Notes under the pieces: model-generated | What the model saw: only the letters and a program-made list of their open reading frames with translations | Database searches by the model: none | Told to the model about the DNA's origin: nothing | Source: Desulfofundulus luciae | GTDB taxonomy: Bacteria > Bacillota > Desulfotomaculia > Desulfotomaculales > Desulfovirgulaceae | DNA: 64,000 nt | NCBI RefSeq assembly: GCF_030813795.1 | Contig: NZ_JAUSUX010000005.1 | Location: 62,001-126,000, forward strand | Direction of reading: 5' to 3' | Shown: one piece after another, positions 1 to 8,492 of the stretch | Layout: the number at the start of each line of letters is the position of its first letter | Numbering within the stretch: the first letter of the stretch is position 1 | Translations under genes and position numbers: made by a program

Positions 1-178
1 CGGCAGGGTTCGGTGCCGGACTAAAACCAACCACATAGCCTTCTACTTTACGGCGACCGAAGGGTACCAGCACCCGGCTGCCAACCTGCACCTTGCCGGC
101 CAGGGAAGGGGGCACGTTATAATGAAAGACCTTGTCCACCTGGCGGAGAGCTAAAGACACCAGCACTTCCGCGTGCAA
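1..178 (-). CDS. priA: Primosomal protein N' (PriA helicase), N-terminal part, cut by window edge
   Basis: About 59 N-terminal codons are visible; the rest lies outside the window. They match the DNA-binding N-terminal domain of PriA, the replication-restart helicase that recognises stalled forks: an opening strand with VSLALRQVDKVFHYNVP, then GSRVLVPFGRRKVEGYVVG. The start is read as TTG at 176-178, with a GGGAGAG ribosome site a few bases upstream; an ATG is not available in this frame. It begins 2 bases after the stop of the upstream minus-strand gene (181), so the two are probably co-transcribed. Confidence 0.85.
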   Translation of the reverse strand, partial: MHAEVLVSLALRQVDKVFHYNVPPSLAGKVQVGSRVLVPFGRRKVEGYVVGFSPAPNPA

Positions 179-180
179 CC

Positions 181-639
181 TTATCTCTCCCTGCTACCAA
201 ACTTCAGGCGGGGTACACAGGCCCGGGGGGGCGGGGCAGAAACCTCCGGTGGGGGCTCTTTTTTCGGTCTCTCAAACTGCCAATTTATGGTAAATACCGG
301 TTTTTTCGTTTCCGCACCCTTGGCGGCCGCCTCCAGCATCCCGGGCGGCGGCACCGGTACCGGTAACTGTCCTTCCTCCGAGGGAAAACGGGGGGCGTGG
401 GTAATGGTAATGCTGCTTAAAATGAATTCGTCTTCCCGGGTCAGCTCTCCACCGCTGTAATAACGCCGGCGCAATTCAGCCCTTGGAATAAAGGCCGAAA
501 ATTCCGCCGGCACACTTATCTTGTTGCGACGGCTCATGCGCATGGTTAATTCCCCAAGCCGGATGTCGACTTTGTCGACCTGGCGCCACTTATGCCGCTC
601 CGGACAATAAGGCGCGCAAAACCAGGGATGGAAGAACAT
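181..639 (-). CDS. Conserved hypothetical protein upstream of priA
   Basis: About 152 residues. I do not recognise the family. The N-terminal third has two cysteines (FCAPYC) and a basic, strand-rich region; the C-terminal third is rich in proline and lysine and ends with arginines, suggesting a disordered tail. ATG at 637-639 is preferred because GGGGGTGA lies 5-6 bases upstream; an upstream in-frame ATG at 690 has a poorer site and would add 17 residues. The gene runs into priA with almost no gap, so a link to replication restart or mere operon membership are both possible. No catalytic motif is evident. Confidence 0.6.
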   Translation of the reverse strand: MFFHPWFCAPYCPERHKWRQVDKVDIRLGELTMRMSRRNKISVPAEFSAFIPRAELRRRYYSGGELTREDEFILSSITITHAPRFPSEEGQLPVPVPPPGMLEAAAKGAETKKPVFTINWQFERPKKEPPPEVSAPPPRACVPRLKFGSRER

Positions 640-761
640 GGGACTCACCCCCTGGTATATTTTACTGCCCATAGCGCTGAAAGGATACATTTACAACCTT
701 ACAAGTGTCAAAAATTAAGCAATCCTGTGCCCGCAGGGAATATATGAACGGGTATTAACCA

Positions 762-790
762 TTGACGGAAGTATTTAATATATTTACAAT
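762..790 (+). promoter_or_regulatory. Sigma-A promoter of the MarR-family gene
   Basis: TTGACG (762-767) and TACAAT (785-790) are separated by exactly 17 bases, close to the sigma-A consensus. Transcription would start near 797, about 25 bases before the MarR gene. The surrounding sequence is AT-rich (TTAATATATTTA), typical of a site where a MarR dimer could bind and autoregulate, although no clear palindrome was established. Confidence 0.7.
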
Positions 791-822
791 TAAAGTACAA
801 GAACATTTTAGGAGGAATGCGC

Positions 823-1287
823 TTGCCTCCAGAAAAAAACCAGACCCAGGGAGAAGGTTACCTGGCCGTACGTACCGTAATTGAGCTTACCCGAACCATG
901 GATCTGCTGGAAGACTTGCTGGCCAGGCACTTTGCCCATTTCAACCTTTCCCAGCCCAAATTTAATGCCCTGATGGAACTTTATTATGCCGGGGAAGAGG
1001 GTCTTCCCCTTTCCGAACTGGGGCAGCGCATGCTGGTTAGCCGGGCCAATATTACCGGCCTGGTGGACCGGCTGGAAAGGGACGGGCTGGTAGTCCGTGT
1101 TGTTGATCCTAAAGACCGGCGTGTGATCCGCGCCCAAATCACTCCCAGGGCCGTACAGCTTATCCACGGGGTCTTACCCCTGCACATGGACCTGCTTAAA
1201 CGAGCCACATCCAGCTTAAACATCGAAGAAAAGGAAACCCTTATCCGTCTTTTAGTTAAACTGCAACAGGGCCTGGATAAATTGTAA
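823..1287 (+). CDS. MarR-family transcriptional regulator
   Basis: About 154 residues with the MarR winged-helix layout: an N-terminal dimerisation helix, a helix-turn-helix (LPLSELGQRMLVSRANITGLVDRLERDGLV, roughly residues 60-90), then the wing with the family motif DPKDRRVIRAQITP. MarR proteins are dimeric repressors or activators that respond to small molecules. TTG at 823 is the likely start: AGGAGG (810-815) is 7 bases upstream, whereas ATG at 817 is only 1 base from it. The target and ligand cannot be read from sequence; autoregulation or control of the divergent gene at 181-639 are both possible. Confidence 0.88.
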   Translation: MPPEKNQTQGEGYLAVRTVIELTRTMDLLEDLLARHFAHFNLSQPKFNALMELYYAGEEGLPLSELGQRMLVSRANITGLVDRLERDGLVVRVVDPKDRRVIRAQITPRAVQLIHGVLPLHMDLLKRATSSLNIEEKETLIRLLVKLQQGLDKL

Positions 1288-1355
1288 AAGGCCTTTGAAG
1301 CCGCCGGCCACAAACGGGCGGAAATTTAACACTTTTGTTAAGGAGGCTGATCGCT

Positions 1356-1721
1356 TTGAAGTGCGCCAGATGTGAGGAAGAAGTATTACCCCAAGATAGC
1401 TACGAATATTACGGGCAAACTTTATGCGAGGACTGTTATATTGCCGCCCTGCAACCTCCGAAACCCTGCGACCCGGCAGCCGTGGCCAGCGCTAAAGCCA
1501 CCAGAACACATCTGGGACAGATAGGCACCGACGGGTTGACCCCGCTCCAGAAGAGAATTTATGAATACATCAAAACAAAGGGAAAGGCAACCAAGGAAGA
1601 ACTGGCCAGTACCTTTGATCTGCCCCAGTGGGAACTGGAAAAACAGTTTGCGGTTTTGCGCCATTGTGAACTGATCAGAGCCACCAAAGAAGGAAATCAA
1701 GTATACCTCACTTTATGGTAA
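1356..1721 (+). CDS. Small zinc-ribbon plus winged-helix protein
   Basis: About 121 residues in two parts. Residues 1-35 carry two CxxC pairs (CARC near the start and CEDC about 20 residues later), as in a treble-clef or LIM-like zinc finger. After a linker, residues 65-121 look like a helix-turn-helix or winged helix (LQKRIYEYIKTKGKATKEELAS, then a second helix). TTG at 1356 follows AGGAGG (1341-1346) by 9 bases and places the first cysteine near the start. It lies 68 bases after the MarR gene and may be co-transcribed. Probably a DNA- or RNA-binding regulator; no named family recognised. Confidence 0.75.
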   Translation: MKCARCEEEVLPQDSYEYYGQTLCEDCYIAALQPPKPCDPAAVASAKATRTHLGQIGTDGLTPLQKRIYEYIKTKGKATKEELASTFDLPQWELEKQFAVLRHCELIRATKEGNQVYLTLW

Positions 1722-1733
1722 GATAAAGACCTT

Positions 1734-2942
1734 TTAGCTGTGCGTCTGGGAACGCAGCTCTACAACCGCATCGAGAATGCGGTGTGCCAGTGTTTTTTTG
1801 TCCATCACAGGCAGGGACTGGACACGTCCGTCGCGATAGAACAGCTTGACAATGTTGGTGTCGGTGCCAAAGCCCGCACCCGGTTGGGTAACATCATTGG
1901 CCACAAGCAGGTCCAGATTTTTTTTGCGCAGCTTTTGCAGGGCATTGGCCTCCAAATCTTCGGTTTCAGCAGCAAAACCCACCAGTGTCTGGTGTGGTTC
2001 TTTGCGTTGCCCCAATTCATATAAAATATCGGGATTTATTTCAAGTTCCAGGATCAGAGTTTCCCCGGTCTTTTTTATTTTCTGGCCCGCTACTATTTTG
2101 GGGCGGTAGTCGGCCACTGCTGCCGCTTTAATCACCACATCCTGGGTGGAAAAGCGTTCCATTACAGCCTCGTACATCTGCCGGGCGGTTTCGACGGAAA
2201 CCAGCTCCACGCCGGCGGGCGGGTCCAAACTGGTGGGAGCGGATACCAGGGTAACCACAGCCCCGCGCTGTATAGCTGCCGCGGCCAGGGCATAGCCCAT
2301 TTTACCCGAGCTGCGGTTGGAGATATAACGCACCGGATCCAGGGGCTCCCTGGTCCCTCCGGCGGTAACCAGTACTTTTAATCCACCAAGATCATCCGGT
2401 AAAGAGAACAGGCCTTTGATATGTCCCAGGATGACCTCAGGGGCAGGCATGCGACCGCGACCTTCCACACCGCAGGCCAGGCGGCCCACCTCCGGTTCTA
2501 AAACATGGTAACCCATCCCAACAAGCCGTTTAAGGTTGGCCTGCACCGCCGGATGCGCATACATGCTGGCGTTCATGGCCGGGCAGAGAAGCACGGGGCA
2601 GGTAGCCGCTAAAACCAGGGAGCTTAAAAGATCATCGGCGAGGCCGTGGGCCAGCTTGGCCAGTATATTTGCCGTGGCCGGGGCAATCACAACTAAATCG
2701 GCCCTGGTGGCCAGCTCAATGTGGGGAATAGCTCCACCGGCAGGGGGGCCGAACAGGGCAGTATGCACCGGTCGCCCGGTAAGGGCGGCAAAGGTTAGGG
2801 GTCGCACAAATTCCTGTGCCGCCTGTGTCATGACCACGTCCACCAGGGCACCGGCCTTGACGAGGGCACTGGCTAACTCCGCGGCTTTATAGGCGGCAAT
2901 TCCCCCGGTTACGCCTAGGATGACGGACTTGCCCTCAAGCAT
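1734..2942 (-). CDS. coaBC: Bifunctional phosphopantothenoylcysteine decarboxylase / phosphopantothenate-cysteine ligase
   Basis: About 402 residues. The N-terminal flavoprotein half (CoaC) has GVTGGIAAYKA at the FMN site, the catalytic-His region IPHIEL (about residue 73) and the PAMNASM motif. The C-terminal half (CoaB) begins with VLVTAGGTREPLDPVR and has the SNRSSGKMG nucleotide motif and a KKTGE region. It performs two successive steps of coenzyme A synthesis. ATG at 2940-2942 has a G-rich site 8 bases upstream; an alternative GTG at 2963 overlaps the rpoZ stop by one base (TAGTG). It is the last gene of yicC-remA-gmk-rpoZ-coaBC, a gene order common in Firmicutes. Confidence 0.95.
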   Translation of the reverse strand: MLEGKSVILGVTGGIAAYKAAELASALVKAGALVDVVMTQAAQEFVRPLTFAALTGRPVHTALFGPPAGGAIPHIELATRADLVVIAPATANILAKLAHGLADDLLSSLVLAATCPVLLCPAMNASMYAHPAVQANLKRLVGMGYHVLEPEVGRLACGVEGRGRMPAPEVILGHIKGLFSLPDDLGGLKVLVTAGGTREPLDPVRYISNRSSGKMGYALAAAAIQRGAVVTLVSAPTSLDPPAGVELVSVETARQMYEAVMERFSTQDVVIKAAAVADYRPKIVAGQKIKKTGETLILELEINPDILYELGQRKEPHQTLVGFAAETEDLEANALQKLRKKNLDLLVANDVTQPGAGFGTDTNIVKLFYRDGRVQSLPVMDKKTLAHRILDAVVELRSQTHS

Positions 2943-2962
2943 GCTTTTCGCCCCCCCATGCA

Positions 2963-3169
2963 CTACTTAACGCCATGTTTGGTCCGGCGGTAACGGATCT
3001 GACCCCGGACAACTTCGTGTAATGCCCTGGTAACCGGCTTTACTGCCGGGTTATCTCCTTCTTCTTCGCCTGTTTCCGTCAGCATTCTTGCTCTTTTCGC
3101 CACCACCACGACCAGCGTGTAGCGGCTATCAACTTTTTTCATTAGTTCGTCCAAAGATGGTTGGTTCAT
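2963..3169 (-). CDS. rpoZ: RNA polymerase omega subunit
   Basis: About 68 residues with the omega signature: MNQPSLDELMKKVDSRYTLV, VVAKRARML, then NPAVKPVTRALHEV. Omega helps assemble RNA polymerase and binds beta'. ATG at 3167-3169 is chosen because GGGGGA precedes it at proper spacing; a longer frame to 3184 lacks a site. The position between gmk and coaBC is the classic Firmicute arrangement and supports the call independently of the short sequence. Confidence 0.93.
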   Translation of the reverse strand: MNQPSLDELMKKVDSRYTLVVVVAKRARMLTETGEEEGDNPAVKPVTRALHEVVRGQIRYRRTKHGVK

Positions 3170-3184
3170 GGCGATCCCCCGCAC

Positions 3185-3814
3185 TCACCAGGAATTCCCT
3201 TTAAAATCCATTAAATTACCCCAGCTTTCATCCATTTTTATGCGCTGAGGACGGCATTTTTCGGCCACAAGAATTGATTGAAGGGCAGCTACAGCTTCCT
3301 CAACATGCCGGTTAATCACCACATAATCGTAACGGAAAAGGAACTCTAATTCCGTGTTAGCCCAGTGCAACCGTCTTTGAATCTCTTCGACGGGTTCAGT
3401 ACCGCGACCGGTAAGGCGCTCGGCCAACGCAGCCCGGGAAGGGGGTAGGAGAAAAACCAGTACCGCTGAGGGAAACTTCTTTTTTACCTGCAGGCCCCCC
3501 TGAACATCAATCTCCAGGAGCACATCCTCACCCCTGGCCAGGGCATCCTCTACCGTTTTTAGCGGCGTACCGTAATAGTTGCCATATACTTCCGCCCACT
3601 CCAGCAATTCCCCGGCATCGATCATTTGCTGGAACTTTTCCCGGGAGACAAAAAAGTAATTAACCCCGTCCACTTCACCGGCCCGGGGTTTTCTGGTCGT
3701 AGCGGAAATGGAAAGGTGAATCCCCGGTTGTTTTTCCAGCAAAGCACGGCAAACGGTACCTTTACCGGCCCCCGAAGGACCGGACAGTACCATCAATATG
3801 CCCTCTGATTTCAT
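3185..3814 (-). CDS. gmk: Guanylate kinase
   Basis: About 209 residues, the usual length. The P-loop GPSGAGKG is at residues 12-19; the GMP-binding stretch TTRKPRAGEVDGVNYFFV follows, then the EIDVQGG motif and a basic lid region. It phosphorylates GMP to GDP with ATP in the cytoplasm. The ATG is only a few bases after the remA stop, so translation is probably coupled. No unusual residues noticed. Confidence 0.96.
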   Translation of the reverse strand: MKSEGILMVLSGPSGAGKGTVCRALLEKQPGIHLSISATTRKPRAGEVDGVNYFFVSREKFQQMIDAGELLEWAEVYGNYYGTPLKTVEDALARGEDVLLEIDVQGGLQVKKKFPSAVLVFLLPPSRAALAERLTGRGTEPVEEIQRRLHWANTELEFLFRYDYVVINRHVEEAVAALQSILVAEKCRPQRIKMDESWGNLMDFKGNSW

Positions 3815-3816
3815 GA

Positions 3817-4098
3817 TTATTCATCCGGCCGCTCTTCCGGGTGGGCAGGAGTGCTCTCCTTGTTTACCAGACGATGGGCTACCGTTTCCGGCTGTACGGC
3901 GGAGAGAATTACGTGATCGCTATCGGTAATAATCACTGCCCGGGTACGCCGCCCGTAGGTGGCATCCACCAGCTTGCCCTGATCACGGGCCTCGTTAATA
4001 ATGCGCTTGATAGGTGCCGATTCGGGGCTGACAATAGCCACAATGCGGTTTGCCGAAACAATATTACCAAAGCCGATATTAATTAATCTAATCTCCAT
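3817..4098 (-). CDS. remA: RemA/DUF370 extracellular-matrix regulatory protein
   Basis: About 93 residues matching the RemA family: [28 protein letters not shown], then [26 protein letters not shown]. RemA is a DNA-binding protein that activates matrix and osmoprotection genes in Bacillus; its ring-shaped oligomer is established for that family, and its role here is inferred. Two adjacent ATGs exist (4099-4101 and 4096-4098); the second is chosen as it is 7 bases from GGGGGG. Its place between yicC and gmk is conserved in Firmicutes. Confidence 0.92.
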   Translation of the reverse strand: MEIRLINIGFGNIVSANRIVAIVSPESAPIKRIINEARDQGKLVDATYGRRTRAVIITDSDHVILSAVQPETVAHRLVNKESTPAHPEERPDE

Positions 4099-4120
4099 CA
4101 TTTTCCCCCCTGCCACGGGA

Positions 4121-4999
4121 TTATTCGATATTCTGCACCTGTTCCCGCATCTTCTCCAGTTCGCTTTTTACCTCCACCACCACCCGGCTGATTTCAAGGT
4201 CAGGCGCTTTAGAGGCAATGGTGTTGATCTCCCGGTTCATCTCCTGGATCAGGAAGTCCAGCTTGCGGCCCACGGGGCCACCCTCGTTCAGAAAGTCCTG
4301 GAACTGGGCTATATGACTTGCCAGGCGTACCACTTCCTCGGCAATACTGGAACGCTCGGCAAAAATTGCCACCTCCGTAGCCAGCCGGGCCTGATCCAGC
4401 GGTATATCGCGCAACCACTCCTGCAGTCTTTGGGTCAGGCGGTTGTGGTACTCCGTGACCACCTGTGGTGCCCTGGCTTTGATTTGCTCGTTCAGTTCCG
4501 CAATCCGTTCCAGGCGGCGGGTCAAGTCCACCTTAAGCTGGCTACCTTCGGAAAGGCGCATTTGCACCAAACCATCCAGCGCCTGTTCCAGGGCCTCGGA
4601 AACCAGGGGCCACCATGCATCATCATCTTCAACAGGCTCGTCCACCACCAGCACTCCCGGTAGATTAATCAGATGCTGTATGGTGACGGGATCTGTTAAC
4701 CCCAGGGTGACCTTTAATTCCTCCATTGCCTTATAATACGATGTAGCCAGGGCTTTGTCAACTTTTACAACTGGACTTTGTTCACCGCATTCCTCCACGG
4801 AAAAGTAACCGTCAATCCGCCCGCGGGAGATGCGGGACTGAATCAGCCTCCTGGCTGGATCCTCCAGAGAAACCATATTCCGGGGCAGGCGCAGGACAAC
4901 TTCACAAAAACGATGATTCACAGATTTAAGTTCCACCGTAAATTTTTTGCCCTGCCCGCACGATTCACCCCGGCCAAAGCCCGTCATGCTCCTAAGCAA
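4121..4999 (-). CDS. YicC/YloC-family endoribonuclease
   Basis: About 292 residues, normal for the family. The N-terminus has the signature SMTGFGRGE, followed by [19 protein letters not shown]; the C-terminus holds the DUF1732 part with [22 protein letters not shown]. Family members cleave RNA and affect stress and sporulation. The start is TTG at 4999, with AAAGGAG 8 bases upstream, giving MLRSMTGFG as in homologues. It heads the yicC-remA-gmk-rpoZ-coaBC series. Confidence 0.92.
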   Translation of the reverse strand: MLRSMTGFGRGESCGQGKKFTVELKSVNHRFCEVVLRLPRNMVSLEDPARRLIQSRISRGRIDGYFSVEECGEQSPVVKVDKALATSYYKAMEELKVTLGLTDPVTIQHLINLPGVLVVDEPVEDDDAWWPLVSEALEQALDGLVQMRLSEGSQLKVDLTRRLERIAELNEQIKARAPQVVTEYHNRLTQRLQEWLRDIPLDQARLATEVAIFAERSSIAEEVVRLASHIAQFQDFLNEGGPVGRKLDFLIQEMNREINTIASKAPDLEISRVVVEVKSELEKMREQVQNIE

Positions 5000-5039
5000 A
5001 AATCCTGCTCCTTTCCAAAAATGTATTAATTGTTAGCGC

Positions 5040-5068
5040 AAGGGGAACGATCAGCCCTCGTTCCCCTT
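5040..5068 (-). terminator. Inverted repeat, possible terminator after the aspartate aminotransferase gene
   Basis: An 11-bp perfect stem (AAGGGGAACGA with TCGTTCCCCTT) and a 7-base loop lie 9 bases past the stop of the aminotransferase gene. There is no clear U-run on the minus strand, so termination efficiency is uncertain; it may act as a 3' stabiliser instead. Confidence 0.5.
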
Positions 5069-5076
5069 AATTAATT

Positions 5077-6270
5077 TTAATCAATCTGGAAGAAAAACTG
5101 TTCAATGCGGTTGAGTCCTTCCACAATGTTTTCCATGGAGGTGGCGTAGGAAAGGCGGAAACAGCGGTCATCGCCAAAAGCCACCCCGGGAACCACCGCC
5201 ACCTTGACCTCATCCAAAAGAAGGCTGGCCAGATCGCTGGCTCCGTTAATCTGCCTCCCTTTATACTGGCGGCCAATATACCTGGCCATAGAAGGAAAAA
5301 CATAAAAGGCACCGCTCGGAGTGTTACAGGAAATTCCCGGTATAGCGTTCAACCGCTGGAGCATGTAATCACGCCGCTGCCGGAATTCCGCCACCATTTC
5401 CTTCAAGGGCTCCTGGGTGCCGGTCAGGGCAGCCACACTGGCCGCCTGGGCAATGGAGGTGGGATTGGAGGTGGAGTGACTTTGCAAATCAACCATGGCC
5501 CTGGCCACCTCCGTGGGGGCGGCAGCATAGCCAATGCGCCAGCCCGTCATGGCATAGGCCTTGGACATTCCGTTAATGACCACCGTTTGCTCCTTTAAAG
5601 CCGTACTTAAGGAAGCTATGCTCACGTGTTCGCAACCGTCATAAATCAGTTTCTCGTAGATTTCATCGGAAATAACCACCAGCCCGTGGTCTTCAATTAC
5701 CTTTCCTAACTCCACCAATTCTTCCTTAGTGTATACTGCCCCGGTGGGGTTGCCGGGAGAGTTTATAATCACCATCTTAGTGCGCGGGCTAACTACCGAC
5801 AGCAGTTCCTCGGCGGTCAATTTGAACCCGTTTTCCTGGCGCGTCTGGACGATTACTGGTACCGCACCGGCCAGCTTGATCTGCTCCAGGTAGGTGACCC
5901 AGTAGGGTGCCGGCAAGATAACCTCATCCCCCGGCTGAAGGAGTACCATCATGGCGTTGTAAAGGGAATGCTTGGCCCCGGCGGAAACCACAATTTGCTC
6001 CGGCGTATACTCCAGTCCGTTGTCGGCCTTCAATTTTTGCACGATGGCTTCCTTTAACTCCATGGTACCGCCCACCGGGGTATATTTGGTCATACCCTTG
6101 CGGATGGCGGCCATGGCCGCTTCTTTTATATGCTCTGGAGTATCGAAGTCCGGTTCCCCCGCACCAAAATTAATAACCTTCTCTCCGGCAGCAATCATTT
6201 TCTTGGCCCGGGCATCGATGGCCAGGGTGGGTGAAGGATTGATGTTCTTGACCCTGTCGGCAAGTTTCAC
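5077..6270 (-). CDS. Class I PLP-dependent aminotransferase, aspartate aminotransferase type
   Basis: About 397 residues, fold-type I subgroup Ib. Visible motifs: INFGAGEPDFDTPEHI near the N-terminus, the substrate-binding NSPGNPTGAVY, DEIYEKL, and the PLP lysine in GMSKAYAMTGWRIGY. It most likely interconverts aspartate and oxaloacetate, though some members act on aromatic amino acids. Start GTG at 6268-6270 has GCAGGAG upstream. It follows dapL by 25 bases in the same direction, so the dapF-dapL-aminotransferase set may form one transcript serving amino-acid and cell-wall synthesis. Confidence 0.9.
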   Translation of the reverse strand: MKLADRVKNINPSPTLAIDARAKKMIAAGEKVINFGAGEPDFDTPEHIKEAAMAAIRKGMTKYTPVGGTMELKEAIVQKLKADNGLEYTPEQIVVSAGAKHSLYNAMMVLLQPGDEVILPAPYWVTYLEQIKLAGAVPVIVQTRQENGFKLTAEELLSVVSPRTKMVIINSPGNPTGAVYTKEELVELGKVIEDHGLVVISDEIYEKLIYDGCEHVSIASLSTALKEQTVVINGMSKAYAMTGWRIGYAAAPTEVARAMVDLQSHSTSNPTSIAQAASVAALTGTQEPLKEMVAEFRQRRDYMLQRLNAIPGISCNTPSGAFYVFPSMARYIGRQYKGRQINGASDLASLLLDEVKVAVVPGVAFGDDRCFRLSYATSMENIVEGLNRIEQFFFQID

Positions 6271-6295
6271 GGCTGATCACTCCTGCAACGCGTTT

Positions 6296-7474
6296 TTAGA
6301 ATCTTACTGGCCCGAGGTTTTTCCTAATGCGTTCCACTGCTTCTTTTAAACGGGCAGTATCCACAGTGAGGGACATGCGGAAATACCCGGCTCCATTGGC
6401 ACCGTAACCGGTACCAGGCGTTATCACAACCCCGGCCTTTTCCAAAACCAGCTCGGTAAAGGATTCGCTGGTGTGCCCCGCCGGAACGGGAGCCCAGACA
6501 TAAAAGGTAGCCTTTGGTTTTTCCAGTTTCCAGCCCAGGGAGTTCAAGCCGTCCACCAGGATGTCCCGGCGTTCGCGGTAAAGGGCGTTAACCCGGTCAA
6601 TAACTTCCCGCGGCCCGTTTAACCCCGCCATGGCGGCATACTGGATGGCCTGAAATTGTCCGGAATCCAGGTTTGACTTCAGGCGGCCCAGAGCCTCGAT
6701 GACTTCCGCGCAGCCTGCGGCCCAGCCAATCCGCCAGCCGGTCATATTAAAGGGCTTGGAAACGGAGCTAAACTCAATGCCTACCTCCTTGGCGCCGGGG
6801 ACTTGCAAAAAGCTTGGCGGCCGGTAACCATCAAAGGCCACTTCCGAATAGGCCGCGTCGTGACAGACCAGGACGTTAAACTCCCGGGCAAAGGCCACCA
6901 CTTCGGCAAAAAAAGACTCACTGGCCACCGCCCCCGTGGGGTTGTTGGGATAATTGATAAACATCATTTTAGCCCGCCTGGCCACTTCTGTGGGGATGGC
7001 AGCCAGATCGGGAAGGTACCCCCGATCGGCCTTTAAGGGCATATAGTAGGGCTCCGCCCCGGCAAGGATGGCTCCCCCTGCATAAACAGGATAACCCGGG
7101 TCTGGTACCAGCACCGTGTCCCCGGGGTTGAGATAGCACCAGGAAATATGGGCGATGCCTTCCTTAGAACCAATAAGGGTGACCACTTCGGTTTTGGGAT
7201 CAAGCTGTACTCCGAAACGTCCGGCATACCAGCTGGCCACTGTCTGGCGATAGCTTAGCATACCTACGGAAGAAGGGTACTGGTGGTTGGCCGGGTTGCG
7301 GGCTTCCTTAATCAGCTCCTCGATAATATGGTCCGGAGTAGGCTGGTCCGGATCGCCAATCCCCAGGCTGATAATGTCAACCCCGGCAGCCTTTTTTTCC
7401 TCGATCAGCCGCTCAATGCGGGCAAAAAGATAGGGGGGTAAGTTTTTTATGCGTTGCGCCTGTTCGAACCGCAA
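6296..7474 (-). CDS. dapL: LL-diaminopimelate aminotransferase
   Basis: About 392 residues. The N-terminus [20 protein letters not shown] and the motif [14 protein letters not shown] are typical of DapL, as are [11 protein letters not shown] and the PLP lysine in [18 protein letters not shown]. DapL converts tetrahydrodipicolinate directly to LL-diaminopimelate with glutamate, bypassing the acyl-intermediate enzymes. Immediate proximity to dapF supports this over a generic aminotransferase. TTG at 7474 is preferred (AGGAGG 8 bases upstream); TTG at 7480 is too close to that site. Confidence 0.9.
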   Translation of the reverse strand: MRFEQAQRIKNLPPYLFARIERLIEEKKAAGVDIISLGIGDPDQPTPDHIIEELIKEARNPANHQYPSSVGMLSYRQTVASWYAGRFGVQLDPKTEVVTLIGSKEGIAHISWCYLNPGDTVLVPDPGYPVYAGGAILAGAEPYYMPLKADRGYLPDLAAIPTEVARRAKMMFINYPNNPTGAVASESFFAEVVAFAREFNVLVCHDAAYSEVAFDGYRPPSFLQVPGAKEVGIEFSSVSKPFNMTGWRIGWAAGCAEVIEALGRLKSNLDSGQFQAIQYAAMAGLNGPREVIDRVNALYRERRDILVDGLNSLGWKLEKPKATFYVWAPVPAGHTSESFTELVLEKAGVVITPGTGYGANGAGYFRMSLTVDTARLKEAVERIRKNLGPVRF

Positions 7475-7499
7475 AATCAATACCTCCTTTAAACAACTA

Positions 7500-8342
7500 C
7501 TATGGACAAGGGATCTGGCCGCAGAAGACCTCCTCCGCCGGCCCGGTCATGTATAGATGTTCGTCTTCCTTCCATTCAATGAACAGGGTTCCCCCCGGTA
7601 AGTGAACCTTGACCACACGGTCCGTGTAATTGTTCAGCACACCGGCCACCACCGTGGCACAGGCCCCGGTACCGCAGGCCAGGGTAGGCCCCGCGCCCCG
7701 CTCCCAAACCCGCACCCTTACTTCGCCCCTGTTTAAAACCTGCACAAACTCCACGTTGGTTTTGCGGGGGAAAAGGGGATGTTTTTCCAGTTTTGGCCCC
7801 AACCCGTGCAGGTCTACCAGCTCCACATCGGGAACAAAAAGCACACAGTGGGGATTGCCCATGGAGACAGCAGTTATATGGAAGGCTTGCCCCTCAAGAA
7901 CCAGGGGTTCACTGATCACCCGCCCCGGAGGGCCGATCATGGGTATGTCCTGCCGTTCCAAACGGGGAATGCCCATATCCACCCGTACCGCGGCCACCAG
8001 CCCGTTCTCCAGCACCAGCCGGGGCACCATCACGCCGGCCCTGGTTTCGATATGCATTACTTCTTTGTTGATCCCGCCCCGCTCGTAGAGATATTTGGCC
8101 ACGCAGCGAATGGCGTTGCCGCACATTTCTGCCTCGCTGCCATCGGCGTTAATGATCTGCATGAAGGCATCGGCCCTGGGGCTTGTGCGGAGGAGCACCA
8201 GGCCGTCGGCCCCAATACCAAACTGGCGGTGACAGAGCCGCCGGGCTATTTCAGATAAATCCTCCCCACCCGGCCACTCCTGTTTCACCAGATCGACCAG
8301 GATAAAATCGTTTCCCAAACCGTGTACTTTAAAGAAATGCAA
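7500..8342 (-). CDS. dapF: Diaminopimelate epimerase
   Basis: About 280 residues. Both catalytic cysteines are visible: one in EMCGNAIRC and the other in LACGTGACA, and the N-terminal [12 protein letters not shown] is typical. It converts LL- to meso-diaminopimelate, the precursor of lysine and peptidoglycan crosslinks. The start is TTG at 8340-8342, with a G-rich site about 11 bases upstream. dapL follows 26 bases downstream, which gives two consecutive pathway steps in order of transcription. Confidence 0.95.
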   Translation of the reverse strand: MHFFKVHGLGNDFILVDLVKQEWPGGEDLSEIARRLCHRQFGIGADGLVLLRTSPRADAFMQIINADGSEAEMCGNAIRCVAKYLYERGGINKEVMHIETRAGVMVPRLVLENGLVAAVRVDMGIPRLERQDIPMIGPPGRVISEPLVLEGQAFHITAVSMGNPHCVLFVPDVELVDLHGLGPKLEKHPLFPRKTNVEFVQVLNRGEVRVRVWERGAGPTLACGTGACATVVAGVLNNYTDRVVKVHLPGGTLFIEWKEDEHLYMTGPAEEVFCGQIPCP

Positions 8343-8492
8343 TCAGGTAAGCCCCCTTAGGATCTGCCGCCTACCCCTCCCTGCGTTTGGCGACAGTACT
8401 CCTGAATCGTATTATTTCCTTAGGCGGAAGGGACAAAATTAATACTTCGCCCTGCCCGGCAGTTTTCCTGCAAAACAACCAAAATTCGGGCC

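Noticed and set aside
640-690. Upstream ATG (690) for the gene before priA
   Set aside because: Its ribosome site is weak compared with GGGGGTGA before ATG 639, though not excluded.
8343-8492. Possible promoter or RNA between dapF and the Ca2+-ATPase gene
   Set aside because: 150 bases of ordinary intergenic sequence; no convincing boxes or hairpins.
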